DNA of 64,000 bases, from positions 310,001-374,000 of the forward strand of contig NZ_MEEX01000004.1 of assembly GCF_001724605.1 (NCBI RefSeq), in the 5' to 3' direction. Both the position numbers and the translations under genes were made by a program. The notes beneath the pieces are model-generated. The model saw nothing but the letters and a program-made list of their open reading frames with translations. It was not told the origin of the DNA and ran no database searches. Below are positions 43,906-52,362 of this stretch, piece by piece. The DNA comes from Phenylobacterium sp. SCN 70-31. Its GTDB lineage: Bacteria > Pseudomonadota > Alphaproteobacteria > Caulobacterales > Caulobacteraceae. The first letter of the stretch is position 1. Each line of letters starts with the position of its first letter.

Positions 43906-44295
43906 TCAGAGCGCCGAGCGAATGTCGGTCAGCGAAAAGTCGTCGCCCTTGTAGAGCAGCGGCGCATTGAGGCGTTTCGCCAGGGCGTAGGCGAAGCAGT
44001 CGGCGAGGTTGAGCCGGGCGGGATGGTGGCCCTTGCCATAGCGAAGGTACGCCTGGAGCGCCGCCGCGCCCAGCTTCCTGTCTTCTTCGACTCCGACTTC
44101 CAGGCTCGTAAGCCAAGCATCGAACTGCGCGAAGCCGGGAAAGAGGCGGCGCCGGCAAAGCACGATCCCGGCTTCGACGTAGTTGATGTCCGTCATGCGG
44201 ATGACGTCGGCCTGCCGGATGACGTTCGAAAACGCCTCTTCCTCGGCCTCTCCCTGAGCCATTGCGACCAGGGCCGACGCGTCCACGACGATCAA
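43906..44295 (-). CDS. vapC: VapC-type PIN-domain toxin
   Basis: A 129-residue PIN-domain ribonuclease. It opens M-I-V-V-D-A-S-A-L-V-A with the first catalytic aspartate. The remaining acidic residues of the PIN active site are in N-Y-V-E-A-G, L-A-D-C-F-A-Y-A-L-A-K and Y-K-G-D-D-F. VapC toxins cleave tRNA or rRNA when the antitoxin is degraded. Its start overlaps the antitoxin stop in ATGA. The antitoxin precedes the toxin, as usual. It has 117 bases of non-coding sequence to the convergent oxidoreductase gene. Confidence 0.94.
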   Translation of the reverse strand: MIVVDASALVAMAQGEAEEEAFSNVIRQADVIRMTDINYVEAGIVLCRRRLFPGFAQFDAWLTSLEVGVEEDRKLGAAALQAYLRYGKGHHPARLNLADCFAYALAKRLNAPLLYKGDDFSLTDIRSAL

Positions 44296-44564
44296 ACGTC
44301 GTCCTCCAGGCCTGGGATCTCGTTGATCTCATCCCACTCGGCCTTGGTCACGGGCGGCATGGGGCCGGCGACGCCAGCGCGCTCCCGGAAGCGCCGGGTC
44401 ATTTCCATCATCTCTTCGACCGTAAGGCGACGCCGCTTCGACTGGATCTCCGCCAACGCCCGATCCAGGGCGCCCTCGATCACCGCCGTCAGGGTCTGCC
44501 CCTTCAGGCTCGCCAACGCGCGCGCCTTGCGCTCGACCTCGGGGTTCTTGATCAGGATCGCCAT
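44292..44564 (-). CDS. vapB: VapB-type antitoxin (Rv0623-like)
   Basis: A 90-residue protein. The N-terminus M-A-I-L-I-K-N-P-E-V-E-R-K-A-R-A-L-A is the ribbon-helix-helix-like dimerisation and DNA-binding part of Rv0623-type transcription-factor antitoxins, and the acidic/basic C-terminal half (R-R-L-T-V-E-E-M-M-E-M) wraps the toxin. It should neutralise VapC and repress the operon with it. The start at 44564 lies 11 bases from a palindromic operator. The pair is compact and overlaps by 4 bases. Confidence 0.92.
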   Translation of the reverse strand: MAILIKNPEVERKARALASLKGQTLTAVIEGALDRALAEIQSKRRRLTVEEMMEMTRRFRERAGVAGPMPPVTKAEWDEINEIPGLEDDV

Positions 44565-44575
44565 GGCGCTCTCCG

Positions 44576-44595
44576 GTATATATTCGAGTATATAC
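44576..44595. promoter_or_regulatory. VapBC operator palindrome
   Basis: GTATATA (44576-44582) and TATATAC (44589-44595) form an inverted repeat with a 6-base centre TTCGAG, of which TCGA continues the symmetry, giving a 20-bp palindrome with one mismatched pair. It lies between vapB (44564) and the divergent FAD-oxidoreductase ATG at 44631, and overlaps the A+T-rich likely promoter of the pair. Confidence 0.75.
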
Positions 44596-44630
44596 TGGCG
44601 AGCGGGCCTGCGGAAGCGTAGGCTCGCGCC

Positions 44631-46040
44631 ATGACTGCGCCTGTTCCCGCCGATGTCGTCTCGCGCCTCAAGGCCGTGCTGGGAGACGGCGGCTGGAGCG
44701 AGGACGCCGAGCGCATCGCGCCCAAGCTGGTGGAATGGCGCGACCGGTGGGTGGGCGCGACGCCGTTCCTGGCGCTGCCCCGGAGCACCGAGGAGGTCGC
44801 CGCCGTGGTCGGGATCTGCTTCGAGGCCGGCCAGCCGCTCACCGTCCAGGGCGGCAACACGGGCCTCGTCGGCGGCCAGATCCCGCAGGGGGAGATCCTG
44901 CTCTCGACCGAACGGCTGCGCGCCATCCGCGACGTGGACGACCGCGACGACGCGCTGACCGCCGAGGCGGGCGCGACCCTGGCCGAGGTGCATGCCGCCG
45001 CCGCGGCGGTGCGCCGTCGTTTTCCCCTGGGCCTGGCGTCGGAGGGCTCGGCCACGGTGGGCGGCGTGGTCTCGACCAACGCCGGCGGCACCCAGGTGCT
45101 GCGCTACGGCATGGCCCGCAACCTGGTGCTGGGCCTGGAGGCCGTGCTGCCGAACGGCGAGGTCTGGAACGGCCTCAAGCGCCTGCGCAAGGACAACACC
45201 GGCTACGACCTGAAGCAGCTCCTGATCGGCGCCGAGGGGACCCTGGGCGTGGTGACGGCGGCAGCGCTGAAGCTCTATCCCGAGATGGCCTCGCGGGCGG
45301 TGGCGTTCATCGCGGTGGCCGCGCCGGCCGACGCCATCGCGTTGCTGGCGCGAGCCAAGGACGAGACGGGCGGCGCGGTCGAGGCCTTCGAGCTGATGGG
45401 GCGGACGGGGATCGACTTCGCGCTGCGCAACATCGCCGGGACGCGCGACCCGCTGGTCGCGCCGCATCCCTGGTACGTGCTGGCCGAGTTCGCGTCGGGC
45501 GAGCCGGGATCGGCCGAAGCGGCGATGGAGCGGTTCCTGGCCTCGGGCCTGGAGGACGGCCTGGTGCGCGACGCCGTCGTCGCCCAGACCGAGGCCCAGG
45601 CGAAGGCGCTTTGGGCCATCCGCGAGAACCAGTCGCCGGCCCAGAAGCCTGAGGGCGCCACCTGGAAGCACGACGTGGCTGTGCCGGTGAGCCAGGTCCC
45701 GACGTTCCTGGCCGAGGCCGACGCCGCTATGCAGGCCTTTGCGCCCGGCGCGCGGATCGCCGCCTTCGGCCATGTGGGCGACGGCAACATCCACTACGAC
45801 GTCCTGCGGCCGGACGGCGGGTCCGACGCGCAGCATGCGGCGCGCCGCGATGCGGGCTCGCGCATCGTCCACGACCTGGTGGCGCGGCTGGGCGGTTCGA
45901 TCAGCGCCGAGCACGGCCTGGGCGCGATGAAGACGGCCGAGGCCGCCCGCTACAAGAGCGCGGCCGAGCTGTCCGTCCAGCGGGCGATCCGCCAGGCGAT
46001 GGATCCGAAGCGGATCCTCAATCCCCGCGTCCTGTTCTGA
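44631..46040 (+). CDS. FAD-binding oxidoreductase, GlcD/D-2-hydroxyacid dehydrogenase type
   Basis: A 469-residue enzyme of the vanillyl-alcohol oxidase fold. It has the FAD-binding V-Q-G-G-N-T-G-L-V-G-G, L-G-L-A-S-E-G-S-A-T-V-G-G-V-V-S-T-N-A-G-G and Y-D-L-K-Q-L-L-I-G-A-E-G-T-L-G-V-V-T motifs. The C-terminal FAD-oxidase domain contains G-H-V-G-D-G-N-I-H-Y and S-A-E-H-G-L-G, typical of D-lactate, D-2-hydroxyglutarate or glycolate dehydrogenases. Substrate cannot be decided. It is divergent from vapBC across 66 bases and convergent with the CHASE3 kinase. Confidence 0.93.
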   Translation: MTAPVPADVVSRLKAVLGDGGWSEDAERIAPKLVEWRDRWVGATPFLALPRSTEEVAAVVGICFEAGQPLTVQGGNTGLVGGQIPQGEILLSTERLRAIRDVDDRDDALTAEAGATLAEVHAAAAAVRRRFPLGLASEGSATVGGVVSTNAGGTQVLRYGMARNLVLGLEAVLPNGEVWNGLKRLRKDNTGYDLKQLLIGAEGTLGVVTAAALKLYPEMASRAVAFIAVAAPADAIALLARAKDETGGAVEAFELMGRTGIDFALRNIAGTRDPLVAPHPWYVLAEFASGEPGSAEAAMERFLASGLEDGLVRDAVVAQTEAQAKALWAIRENQSPAQKPEGATWKHDVAVPVSQVPTFLAEADAAMQAFAPGARIAAFGHVGDGNIHYDVLRPDGGSDAQHAARRDAGSRIVHDLVARLGGSISAEHGLGAMKTAEAARYKSAAELSVQRAIRQAMDPKRILNPRVLF

Positions 46041-46062
46041 GGTCCCTGCCGCTGGCGTCGCT

Positions 46063-47940
46063 TCAGGCGTTCCGGCCGACGGTCTCCTCGTCCAGCACCT
46101 GGCGGACCTTGAGCGCGAGCTGCTCGACCGTGAACGGCTTGGCCAGGAAGGCCACGTCGGCGTCCAGCATGCCGTTGTGGACGATGGCGTTGCGCGTGTA
46201 GCCGGTGGTGTAGAGCACCTTCAGGTCGGGACGCGCCTCCCGCGCCCGGTCGGCGAGCCGCCGGCCGTCGAGGTCTGGCATCACGACGTCGGTGAACAGC
46301 AGGTCGACCCGCGCCTGGAGCCCCAGCACCGTCATGGCCTGCGCGGCGTCGGCGGCCTGGGCGACCGTATAGCCAAGCTCGCGCAACGCATCCACGCTCA
46401 GGCGCCGCACGCGCTCGTCGTCCTCGACCACCAGCACGACCTCGCCGTCGCGGGCCTGCGGCAGTTCGCCCAGCGGTCGCGGCGCGTTGTCCTGGGCGCT
46501 CGGCTCGCCGGCGTTGCGGGGCAGGTAGATCTTGATCGTGGTCCCGACGCCGGGCTCGGAATAGATCTTCACGTGACCCCGGGACTGCTTGACGAAGCCA
46601 TGCACCTGGCTGAGCCCCAGGCCGGTCCCGCGACCCACGCCCTTGGTGGTGTAGAAGGGGTCGAAGGCGCGCTCGATCACCTCGGGCGGCATGCCGCTTC
46701 CGGTGTCGGTCACCGAGATCATCACATACTGGCCGGCGGCCACCTCGGCGTTGGCGGCGGCATAGGCGTCGTCGAGGTGGGTGTTGGTCGTCTCGATGGT
46801 CAGCTTGCCGCCTTCCGGCATGGCGTCGCGGCCGTTCACGCACAGATTGACGATGGCGTTCTCGAGCTGGGCGGGGTCGGCGAAGGTGCGCCACAGGCCC
46901 CCCGCGAGCACGGTCTCGACCCTGAGGTTCTCGCCGATGGTCCGCCGGAGCAGCTCGGACATGCCGCCCACCAGCTTGTTGACGTCGAGCACGCGGGGCG
47001 CGAGCGGTTGCTGACGCGAGAAGGCCAGCAGGCGCGAGGTGAGCTGGGCGGCCCGGTCGGCGCCTTCCAGAGCGTTGTCGATACAGGCTTCGGCCTTTTG
47101 CGGGTCGCTGGTCAGCCGTCGCTTGGCCAGGTCGAGCGAGCCGATGACGATGGCCAGCATGTTGTTGAAGTCGTGGGCGATCCCGCCGGTGAGCTGGCCG
47201 ATCGCCTGCACCTTCTGGAACTGGCGGACCTGGGCCTCGGCCGCCTCGCGCTGGGCGATCTCGGCCTTGAGGTCGGCGTTGGCCTTTTCCAGCGAGCCGC
47301 GCGCCGTCTCGGTCGCCCGCAGTCGGCGCCGCCCGTCGGCGAAGACGAACGCCCCCAGCAGCACCACCAGGGCGGCGGCCAGCAGCTGTCCGCCACGGAC
47401 GAGGAGGGCCTGCCGTCCCGAGCGTTCCACGCGGCGCTCCAGGAGCGTCGCCTCCTCGGCCTGCATGCGCAGGATGATCTCGCGCACCTGGTCCATCGCC
47501 GCCCGGCCCTTGACCAGCGCGGCGAGGAGAGAGGCTCCGGCCTCGCCCGGCCTGTGGCCCTCGACCTTGAGGGTCAGCAGGTCCATGCGTGTGCGGATCG
47601 CGGACTTGAGCGCCGCCATCTCGGCCTGCTGGGACGGGTTGTCGGAAATGCTCGCCGCCAGGATCTGAAGCTCTTCGTCGAGGACGGCGATGGCCCGGCG
47701 GTACGGGGCGAGGAAGCCGACGTCCTCGGTCAGCAGGAAGCCGCGCTGGCCGGTTTCGGCGTCCTGGACGATCGACAGCACGGAGGCCAGCCGCATCTCG
47801 ACGGCCAGCGTATGCTGAACCAGTCTCTCCGAGCGGCTCTGCTGTTCGCCCAGCCAGAGCGTGGTCGCCACGATCACGACGAGCACCGCGAAGCCCGACA
47901 GCAGAGCGAACAGCGGGCGATCGGTTCGAACGGGACGCAT
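46063..47940 (-). CDS. CHASE3 hybrid sensor histidine kinase
   Basis: A 625-residue membrane kinase. Membrane helices at about 9-30 and 178-200 bracket a CHASE3 sensor (motifs E-T-G-Q-R-G-F-L-L-T and N-P-S-Q-Q-A). A coiled coil leads to the DHp domain with G-I-A-H-D-F-N-N-M-L (H256). The HATPase domain has V-N-L-C-V-N-G-R-D-A-M, D-T-G-S-G-M, F-T-T-K-G-like F-Y-T-T-K-G and G-T-G-L-G-L-S, and a receiver domain ends the protein, with D551 in F-T-D-V-V-M-P-D-L-D-G. The start M-R-P-V-R-T-D precedes the first helix. No response regulator is adjacent. Confidence 0.94.
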   Translation of the reverse strand: MRPVRTDRPLFALLSGFAVLVVIVATTLWLGEQQSRSERLVQHTLAVEMRLASVLSIVQDAETGQRGFLLTEDVGFLAPYRRAIAVLDEELQILAASISDNPSQQAEMAALKSAIRTRMDLLTLKVEGHRPGEAGASLLAALVKGRAAMDQVREIILRMQAEEATLLERRVERSGRQALLVRGGQLLAAALVVLLGAFVFADGRRRLRATETARGSLEKANADLKAEIAQREAAEAQVRQFQKVQAIGQLTGGIAHDFNNMLAIVIGSLDLAKRRLTSDPQKAEACIDNALEGADRAAQLTSRLLAFSRQQPLAPRVLDVNKLVGGMSELLRRTIGENLRVETVLAGGLWRTFADPAQLENAIVNLCVNGRDAMPEGGKLTIETTNTHLDDAYAAANAEVAAGQYVMISVTDTGSGMPPEVIERAFDPFYTTKGVGRGTGLGLSQVHGFVKQSRGHVKIYSEPGVGTTIKIYLPRNAGEPSAQDNAPRPLGELPQARDGEVVLVVEDDERVRRLSVDALRELGYTVAQAADAAQAMTVLGLQARVDLLFTDVVMPDLDGRRLADRAREARPDLKVLYTTGYTRNAIVHNGMLDADVAFLAKPFTVEQLALKVRQVLDEETVGRNA

Positions 47941-48002
47941 GGCGCACTCTTCGCCGACCCTTCGGGGGCAGGCAACCCACCGGCGTCCGAATGCCGGCCC
48001 CC

Positions 48003-48056
48003 CGGTCTTGGCGCAGCGGCCTTGGCGCAGCGGCCTTGGCGCAGCGGTCTTGGCGC
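48003..48056. repeat. Tandem 14-bp repeat upstream of yaaA and the CHASE3 kinase
   Basis: The unit CGG(T/C)CTTGGCGCAG occurs three times in full (48003-48016, 48017-48030, 48031-48044) and once in part (48045-48056) in the 146-bp divergent region. The two outer copies have T and the two inner copies C at the same position. Repeats of this type change length easily and could move promoter elements. Confidence 0.85.
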
Positions 48057-48086
48057 CGGGGCCAAGTCGCGGCAAAGGGAACCACG

Positions 48087-48893
48087 ATGCTCATCGTGCT
48101 TTCCCCGGCCAAGGCGCTGAACTTCGAAGCCGGGCCGGACTCCGCGCCGCTGACCGCGCCGCAGATGACGGATCACACCTCCGAACTGGCGAAGGCGGCC
48201 CGGAAGCTTCGCGTCAGCGACCTGAAGCGGATGATGTCGCTCTCCGACAGCCTGGCGACGTTGAACCGGGATCGCTTCCAGGCCTTCGACGCCGACAGCG
48301 AGGCCGGGGTGCAGGCGGCCTTCGCGTTCAATGGCGACGTCTATCTCGGGCTGCGCGCGCGTGAGCTGGACCGCAAGGCGCTGGCCTGGGCGCAGGATCA
48401 CGTGCGCATCCTCTCGGGCCTCTATGGTGTCCTGCGGCCGCTCGACGCCATCCAGCCCTATCGGCTGGAGATGGGGGTCAGGATGAAGACCCGCCGGGGC
48501 GGGAGCCTCTACGACTTCTGGGGGCCCCGCATCGCCGAGAGCCTGAATGCGGCGGCGGAAGGCCACAAGGACCCGACGCTCGTGAACTGCGCCAGCGAGG
48601 AGTACTTCGGCGCGGTGGACCGCAAGGCGCTGACGCTGCCGCTGATCTCATGCCGGTTCCTGGAGGAGAAGCACGGCGAGGCCCGGGTGATCTCGTTCTT
48701 CGCCAAGCGCGCCCGCGGCGCCCTGGCCCGCTTCGCCATCGACGGCCGCATCGACCGCGCAGCGGACCTCCGCGCCTTCGACCGTGACGGCTACACGTTC
48801 CGGGCCCAGCTTTCGACCGACACGCTCTTCACCTTCGCCCGACCCCAGCCGCCGCCGCCCAAGCCGGCGAGCCGCCAGCGCAAGGAGGCCTGA
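48087..48893 (+). CDS. yaaA: Peroxide stress protein YaaA (UPF0246)
   Basis: A 268-residue protein of the YaaA/DUF328 family, which protects DNA and proteins from Fenton damage by lowering free iron in E. coli. It opens M-L-I-V-L-S-P-A-K-A-L-N-F and has A-F-N-G-D-V-Y-L-G-L, L-S-G-L-Y-G-V-L-R-P-L-D, P-Y-R-L-E-M-G, and N-C-A-S-E-E-Y-F, all conserved. The C-terminus has an extra proline-rich stretch (Q-P-P-P-P-K-P). An upstream ATG at 47991 would run through the tandem repeat; 48087 begins the conserved part. The next gene starts 1 base after its stop. Confidence 0.95.
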   Translation: MLIVLSPAKALNFEAGPDSAPLTAPQMTDHTSELAKAARKLRVSDLKRMMSLSDSLATLNRDRFQAFDADSEAGVQAAFAFNGDVYLGLRARELDRKALAWAQDHVRILSGLYGVLRPLDAIQPYRLEMGVRMKTRRGGSLYDFWGPRIAESLNAAAEGHKDPTLVNCASEEYFGAVDRKALTLPLISCRFLEEKHGEARVISFFAKRARGALARFAIDGRIDRAADLRAFDRDGYTFRAQLSTDTLFTFARPQPPPPKPASRQRKEA

Positions 48894-48894
48894 C

Positions 48895-49698
48895 ATGGCC
48901 GTGGACTTCCGCCTCGACGGCCAGGTCGCCGTCATCACCGGCTCCACCAGCGGAATCGGCCAGGGCATGGCGCAGGCCCTGGTGGGCCAGGGCGTCAGCG
49001 TGGTCCTGAACGGGTTCGGCGACGCCGCGAAGATCGAGGCCGACCGCGCCGCGATGCAGGCCGCGGCGCCGACAGGCGTCCGGGTGCTGTATCACGCCGC
49101 CGACATGACGAAGCCCGGCCAGATCGCCGACCTGATCGGCTTTGCGCATCGCGAGCTGGGGCGCCTGGACATCCTCGTCAACAACGCCGGCATCCAGCAC
49201 GTGGCCGCCGTCGACGAGTTTCCGGACGAGAAGTGGGACCAGATCATCGCGATCAACCTCTCGTCCGCCTTCCACGCCACCAAGCACGCCCTGCCGATCA
49301 TGAAGGCGCAGGGCCGGGGCCGGATCGTCAACATCGCCTCGGCGCACGGCCTGGTCGCCTCGCCGTTCAAGTCGGCGTACGTCGCGGCCAAGCACGGGGT
49401 GGTGGGCTTCACCAAGTCCACCGCGCTGGAGGTGGCCCGCGCCGGGATCACCGTGAACGCCATCTGCCCCGGCTATGTGAAGACGCCCCTGGTCGAGATG
49501 CAGATCGGCGATCAGGCCCGCACCCGCGGAATCTCGCCCGAACGCGTCGTCGAAGAGGTGATCCTGGCCGCCCAGCCCAACAAGGCTTTCGTGGAATACG
49601 ACCAGCTCGCGGGCCTGCTGCTTTATCTCGTCTCGGACGTCGGCGCTTCGACCACGGGCGCCGCGCTGACCATCGACGGCGGCTGGACGGCGGCCTGA
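48895..49698 (+). CDS. bdhA: 3-hydroxybutyrate dehydrogenase (SDR family)
   Basis: A 267-residue short-chain dehydrogenase that interconverts acetoacetate and 3-hydroxybutyrate with NAD, a step in polyhydroxybutyrate use. The cofactor motif is T-G-S-T-S-G-I-G, the N-N-A-G motif and the catalytic Tyr-x-x-x-Lys (S-A-Y-V-A-A-K-H-G) are present, and I-C-P-G-Y-V-K-T-P-L is typical of this subfamily. It begins 1 base after the yaaA stop, with an AAGGAGG ribosome-binding site inside yaaA, so the genes form an operon. Confidence 0.93.
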   Translation: MAVDFRLDGQVAVITGSTSGIGQGMAQALVGQGVSVVLNGFGDAAKIEADRAAMQAAAPTGVRVLYHAADMTKPGQIADLIGFAHRELGRLDILVNNAGIQHVAAVDEFPDEKWDQIIAINLSSAFHATKHALPIMKAQGRGRIVNIASAHGLVASPFKSAYVAAKHGVVGFTKSTALEVARAGITVNAICPGYVKTPLVEMQIGDQARTRGISPERVVEEVILAAQPNKAFVEYDQLAGLLLYLVSDVGASTTGAALTIDGGWTAA

Positions 49699-49717
49699 CG
49701 CGGGCGGGTCTGGGCGC

Positions 49718-50584
49718 TCAGGCCACGCGGACGCCCGCGTCGGCCCGCCAGCCGCGCCGCACGCGGAACCGCCATGCACGTTCGGCGCCCGGCAGGTCGC
49801 GCGCGCCCCACAGCACGTCGGCCTCGCCCTGGAGCTGGGTCATGCGGCCCGTCGCGAAATCCACCAACAGCAGGGCGGCGCGGGGCTCGAGGACCAGGTT
49901 GCCCAGGGTGTTGAAGTAGCGGTTGCCGCGGTAGTCCGGGATGGTCAGGACATCGCCCTCGGCCCGTACGAAGCCGGCGGGGCCGCCCCGGTGCGAGACG
50001 TCGACGCCGCCGTTCTCGACGCCCTCGCCGCTGGCCGTGGCCACGAAGAAGGTGTCGGCCGCCGCGACCGTCGTGCGGGCCGCGGCGTCGAGGCCCTCGA
50101 AGTGTTCGACATCGGAGCGGGCCGCGGCGTCGAACAGGACCTCGCGCGGGTGGATGTACTGCGGGCAGTTCCCGAAGCTCTGGTCGACGCGCACGATCAG
50201 CCCCTCAGGGCCGGCGTAGGCGATCCGGCCGTTGACGCGGTTGCGGCGGCGGGTGTGCGGCTGCAAGCCCAGGAGGCCGATCGGGGCGTCCCGGATCATT
50301 CGCCGGCCCGCCGGGTCCTCGCGGACGGCCGCGATGGCCAGGGTCCGAGGGTCGGGGCTGGCGACGAACCCCGCTCCGCCCGCCAGCAGGGTGGCGGTCG
50401 GGCTGCCGGCTTCGTCGAGCGTCGCCGCCACGAGGAAGGGCTGCTGGGCGAAGAACAGGCGGTGCTGATCCGGCATGAAGGGGCGTACGCCGCCGCCGCC
50501 CGGCGCCTGCTCCACGCCGGCCAGCCGCCGCGCCGCGTCCTCGCCGCGATGCCAGGGCGTCTCAAAGGCGGTTTCGGCGGCCAT
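49718..50584 (-). CDS. Pyridoxamine-5'-phosphate-oxidase-like FMN-binding split-barrel protein
   Basis: A 288-residue protein with a flavin split-barrel fold. It shows a central Q-P-F-L-V-A-A-T-L-D-E-A-G-S-P region, L-A-I-A-A-V-R-E-D-P, V-R-V-D-Q-S-F-G-N-C-P-Q-Y-I and R-G-N-R-Y-F-N-T-L-G-N-L, found in the PNPOx-like group of the alphaproteobacteria. It could bind FMN or haem. Specific activity is unknown. ATG 50584 gives the conserved length; upstream codons lack family character. It is convergent with bdhA, 19 bases apart, and divergent from nitronate monooxygenase. Confidence 0.88.
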   Translation of the reverse strand: MAAETAFETPWHRGEDAARRLAGVEQAPGGGGVRPFMPDQHRLFFAQQPFLVAATLDEAGSPTATLLAGGAGFVASPDPRTLAIAAVREDPAGRRMIRDAPIGLLGLQPHTRRRNRVNGRIAYAGPEGLIVRVDQSFGNCPQYIHPREVLFDAAARSDVEHFEGLDAAARTTVAAADTFFVATASGEGVENGGVDVSHRGGPAGFVRAEGDVLTIPDYRGNRYFNTLGNLVLEPRAALLLVDFATGRMTQLQGEADVLWGARDLPGAERAWRFRVRRGWRADAGVRVA

Positions 50585-50756
50585 CGCAAATCTCCAGCCC
50601 CTCAAGTGGGGTTCCGCCTTCCGCGCTGGAACCCCGACGCCGCCGACATTCTCTGCGGCCGCGCGGAGAACCGTGACCGCCGCTGACCCCGCGTCATGGT
50701 TTTCAACGATAACCTGGGGCGCCATCCTGTCCGCAACGAACGGGAGGACCGACGAT

Positions 50757-51737
50757 ATGACCCTGCGCACGCCGCTCTGCGACCTTCTGGGGGTCGAGCA
50801 TCCGATCATGCTGGCCGGCATGGGCGGGGTCTCCTACGCCGAGCTCGCCGCGGCGGTTTCGAACGCCGGCGGCTATGGCGTGCTGGGCATGGCGGGCCGC
50901 CAGCCCGAGTTCATCCGGGAACAGATGCGGCTGGTGCGCAAGCTCACCGACAAACCCTTCGGCGTGGACCTGCTGGCCGCCTCGCCGGAGAGCCTCACCG
51001 CTTCGGTCGAGATCATCATCGAGGAAGGCGCCTCGTCCTTCGTCGCCGGCCTGGGCGTGCCGATGCCGATCATGGAGAAGTTGAAGAAGGCCGGGCTTAA
51101 GGTGATGGTCGTCTGCGGCGCGGTGAAGCACGCCGTGAAGGCCGAGCAGGCCGGATGCGACGCCGTCATCTGCCAGGGCGGCGAAGGCGGCGGCCACACG
51201 GGCCTCGTCGGCACCCTGCCGCTGGTGGCCCAGGCGGTCGAGCAGGTGAAGATCCCCGTCGTCGCCGCGGGCGGCCTCTATGACGGCCGGGGTCTGGCGG
51301 CCGCGCTCAGCCTGGGCGCCGTCGGCGTCTGGATGGGCACCCGCTTCATCGCCTCGCAGGAGGCGCATGCCGGCCGGATGTACCGCGACACCATCCTCGA
51401 GGCGACGGACGAGGATACGGTTCGCACCCGCTGCTACTCGGGCAAGCCCATGCGGGTGAAGAAGAACCCCTACGTCGCCGACTGGGAGAGCCGCCCGCAG
51501 GACATCCAGCCGTTCCCCCAGCAGGCGATGCATTCGTCGAAGGCGGGGGTGATGGGCGGTATCGGCGGGCAACTGGAAGGCCTGGACGCCGACAGTTCCT
51601 GCTTCGCCATGGGCCAGTCCGCGGGGGGCGTCCGCGACGTCCTGCCGGCCGGCGAGATCGTGAAGCGCCTGGTCGCCGAAGCCGAGGCTGCGATCGACCG
51701 GGTGGCCGCGATCCGGAAGGCGACGGTTCCGGCCTGA
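50757..51737 (+). CDS. Nitronate monooxygenase family protein
   Basis: A 326-residue FMN-dependent TIM-barrel enzyme (2-nitropropane dioxygenase/FabK superfamily). It has P-I-M-L-A-G-M-G-G-V-S, A-G-G-Y-G-V-L-G, and the flavin-phosphate region E-G-G-G-H-T-G (with catalytic His), V-A-A-G-G-L-Y-D-G-R-G-L-A-A-A-L and G-V-W-M-G-T-R-F-I-A-S. It oxidises nitronates, or reduces enoyl-ACP if FabK-like; the motifs favour nitronate monooxygenase. Start ATG 50757 precedes the conserved core directly. It is convergent with the ACT-domain gene. Confidence 0.92.
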   Translation: MTLRTPLCDLLGVEHPIMLAGMGGVSYAELAAAVSNAGGYGVLGMAGRQPEFIREQMRLVRKLTDKPFGVDLLAASPESLTASVEIIIEEGASSFVAGLGVPMPIMEKLKKAGLKVMVVCGAVKHAVKAEQAGCDAVICQGGEGGGHTGLVGTLPLVAQAVEQVKIPVVAAGGLYDGRGLAAALSLGAVGVWMGTRFIASQEAHAGRMYRDTILEATDEDTVRTRCYSGKPMRVKKNPYVADWESRPQDIQPFPQQAMHSSKAGVMGGIGGQLEGLDADSSCFAMGQSAGGVRDVLPAGEIVKRLVAEAEAAIDRVAAIRKATVPA

Positions 51738-51743
51738 GGACGT

Positions 51744-52271
51744 TCAGCGCCCGTCGACGGCGGGCGTCAGCGACAGGTCGACCATGATCTCGCCCGAGAT
51801 GGCCTCGAGCGCTGTCGCGACCGCGGCCGCGGCCAGCCCCGGCGGCAGGCGCAGGGCGGCGTCCATGTGGAACAGCGGCGCGCCGGAATGCGGCTCGGCG
51901 GTGATCCGGGTGTCGAAGGCCTCGATGTTGACGTCCAGTCCGCTGAGCGCGGCGGTCACCTGTCGCACGATGCCCGGCCGATCCTGGCCCACGAGGCTCA
52001 GGCGGAGCGCCTCGCCGCCGGCGCCGGCGGCGTCGACCGCCGCGGCGATCCGCACCTCCAGCCCCCGGGCGTCCACCGCGCGGACGGCGTCGCGCAGGCC
52101 GTCGATCCCGTCCGCCTCGAGTTCGACCAGCACAGAGCCCACATAGAGGCCTCCCAGTCGGCTGAGATGGCTTTCAAGCCAGTTGCCCCCGGCCGAGAAC
52201 ACAGCGCCCGCAAGAGCCTCCGTGAGGCCGGGCCGGTCGCTGCCGATCACGCTCAGGATCACCGAGGGCAT
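51744..52271 (-). CDS. ACT-domain regulatory protein, GcvR-like
   Basis: A 175-residue protein of two tandem ACT domains. It opens V-I-L-S-V-I-G-S-D-R-P-G-L-T-E-A-L-A, and the second domain starts L-S-L-V-G-Q-D-R-P-G-I-V-R-Q-V. The G-x-D-R-P-G motif is typical of GcvR and related amino-acid-sensing proteins. In E. coli, GcvR represses the glycine-cleavage activator GcvA; here no gcv gene is nearby, so the partner is unknown. The gene stands alone, with 91 bases to the next minus-strand gene. Confidence 0.88.
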   Translation of the reverse strand: MPSVILSVIGSDRPGLTEALAGAVFSAGGNWLESHLSRLGGLYVGSVLVELEADGIDGLRDAVRAVDARGLEVRIAAAVDAAGAGGEALRLSLVGQDRPGIVRQVTAALSGLDVNIEAFDTRITAEPHSGAPLFHMDAALRLPPGLAAAAVATALEAISGEIMVDLSLTPAVDGR

Positions 52272-52362
52272 GGGAAACTCGCTGTTGGGGAACTGCCGGT
52301 TCCCGGGGACGGTAGCAGACGCGAAACGCCGGGTGCGAGCCCTCTCGCCGTCGCGCCGAATT

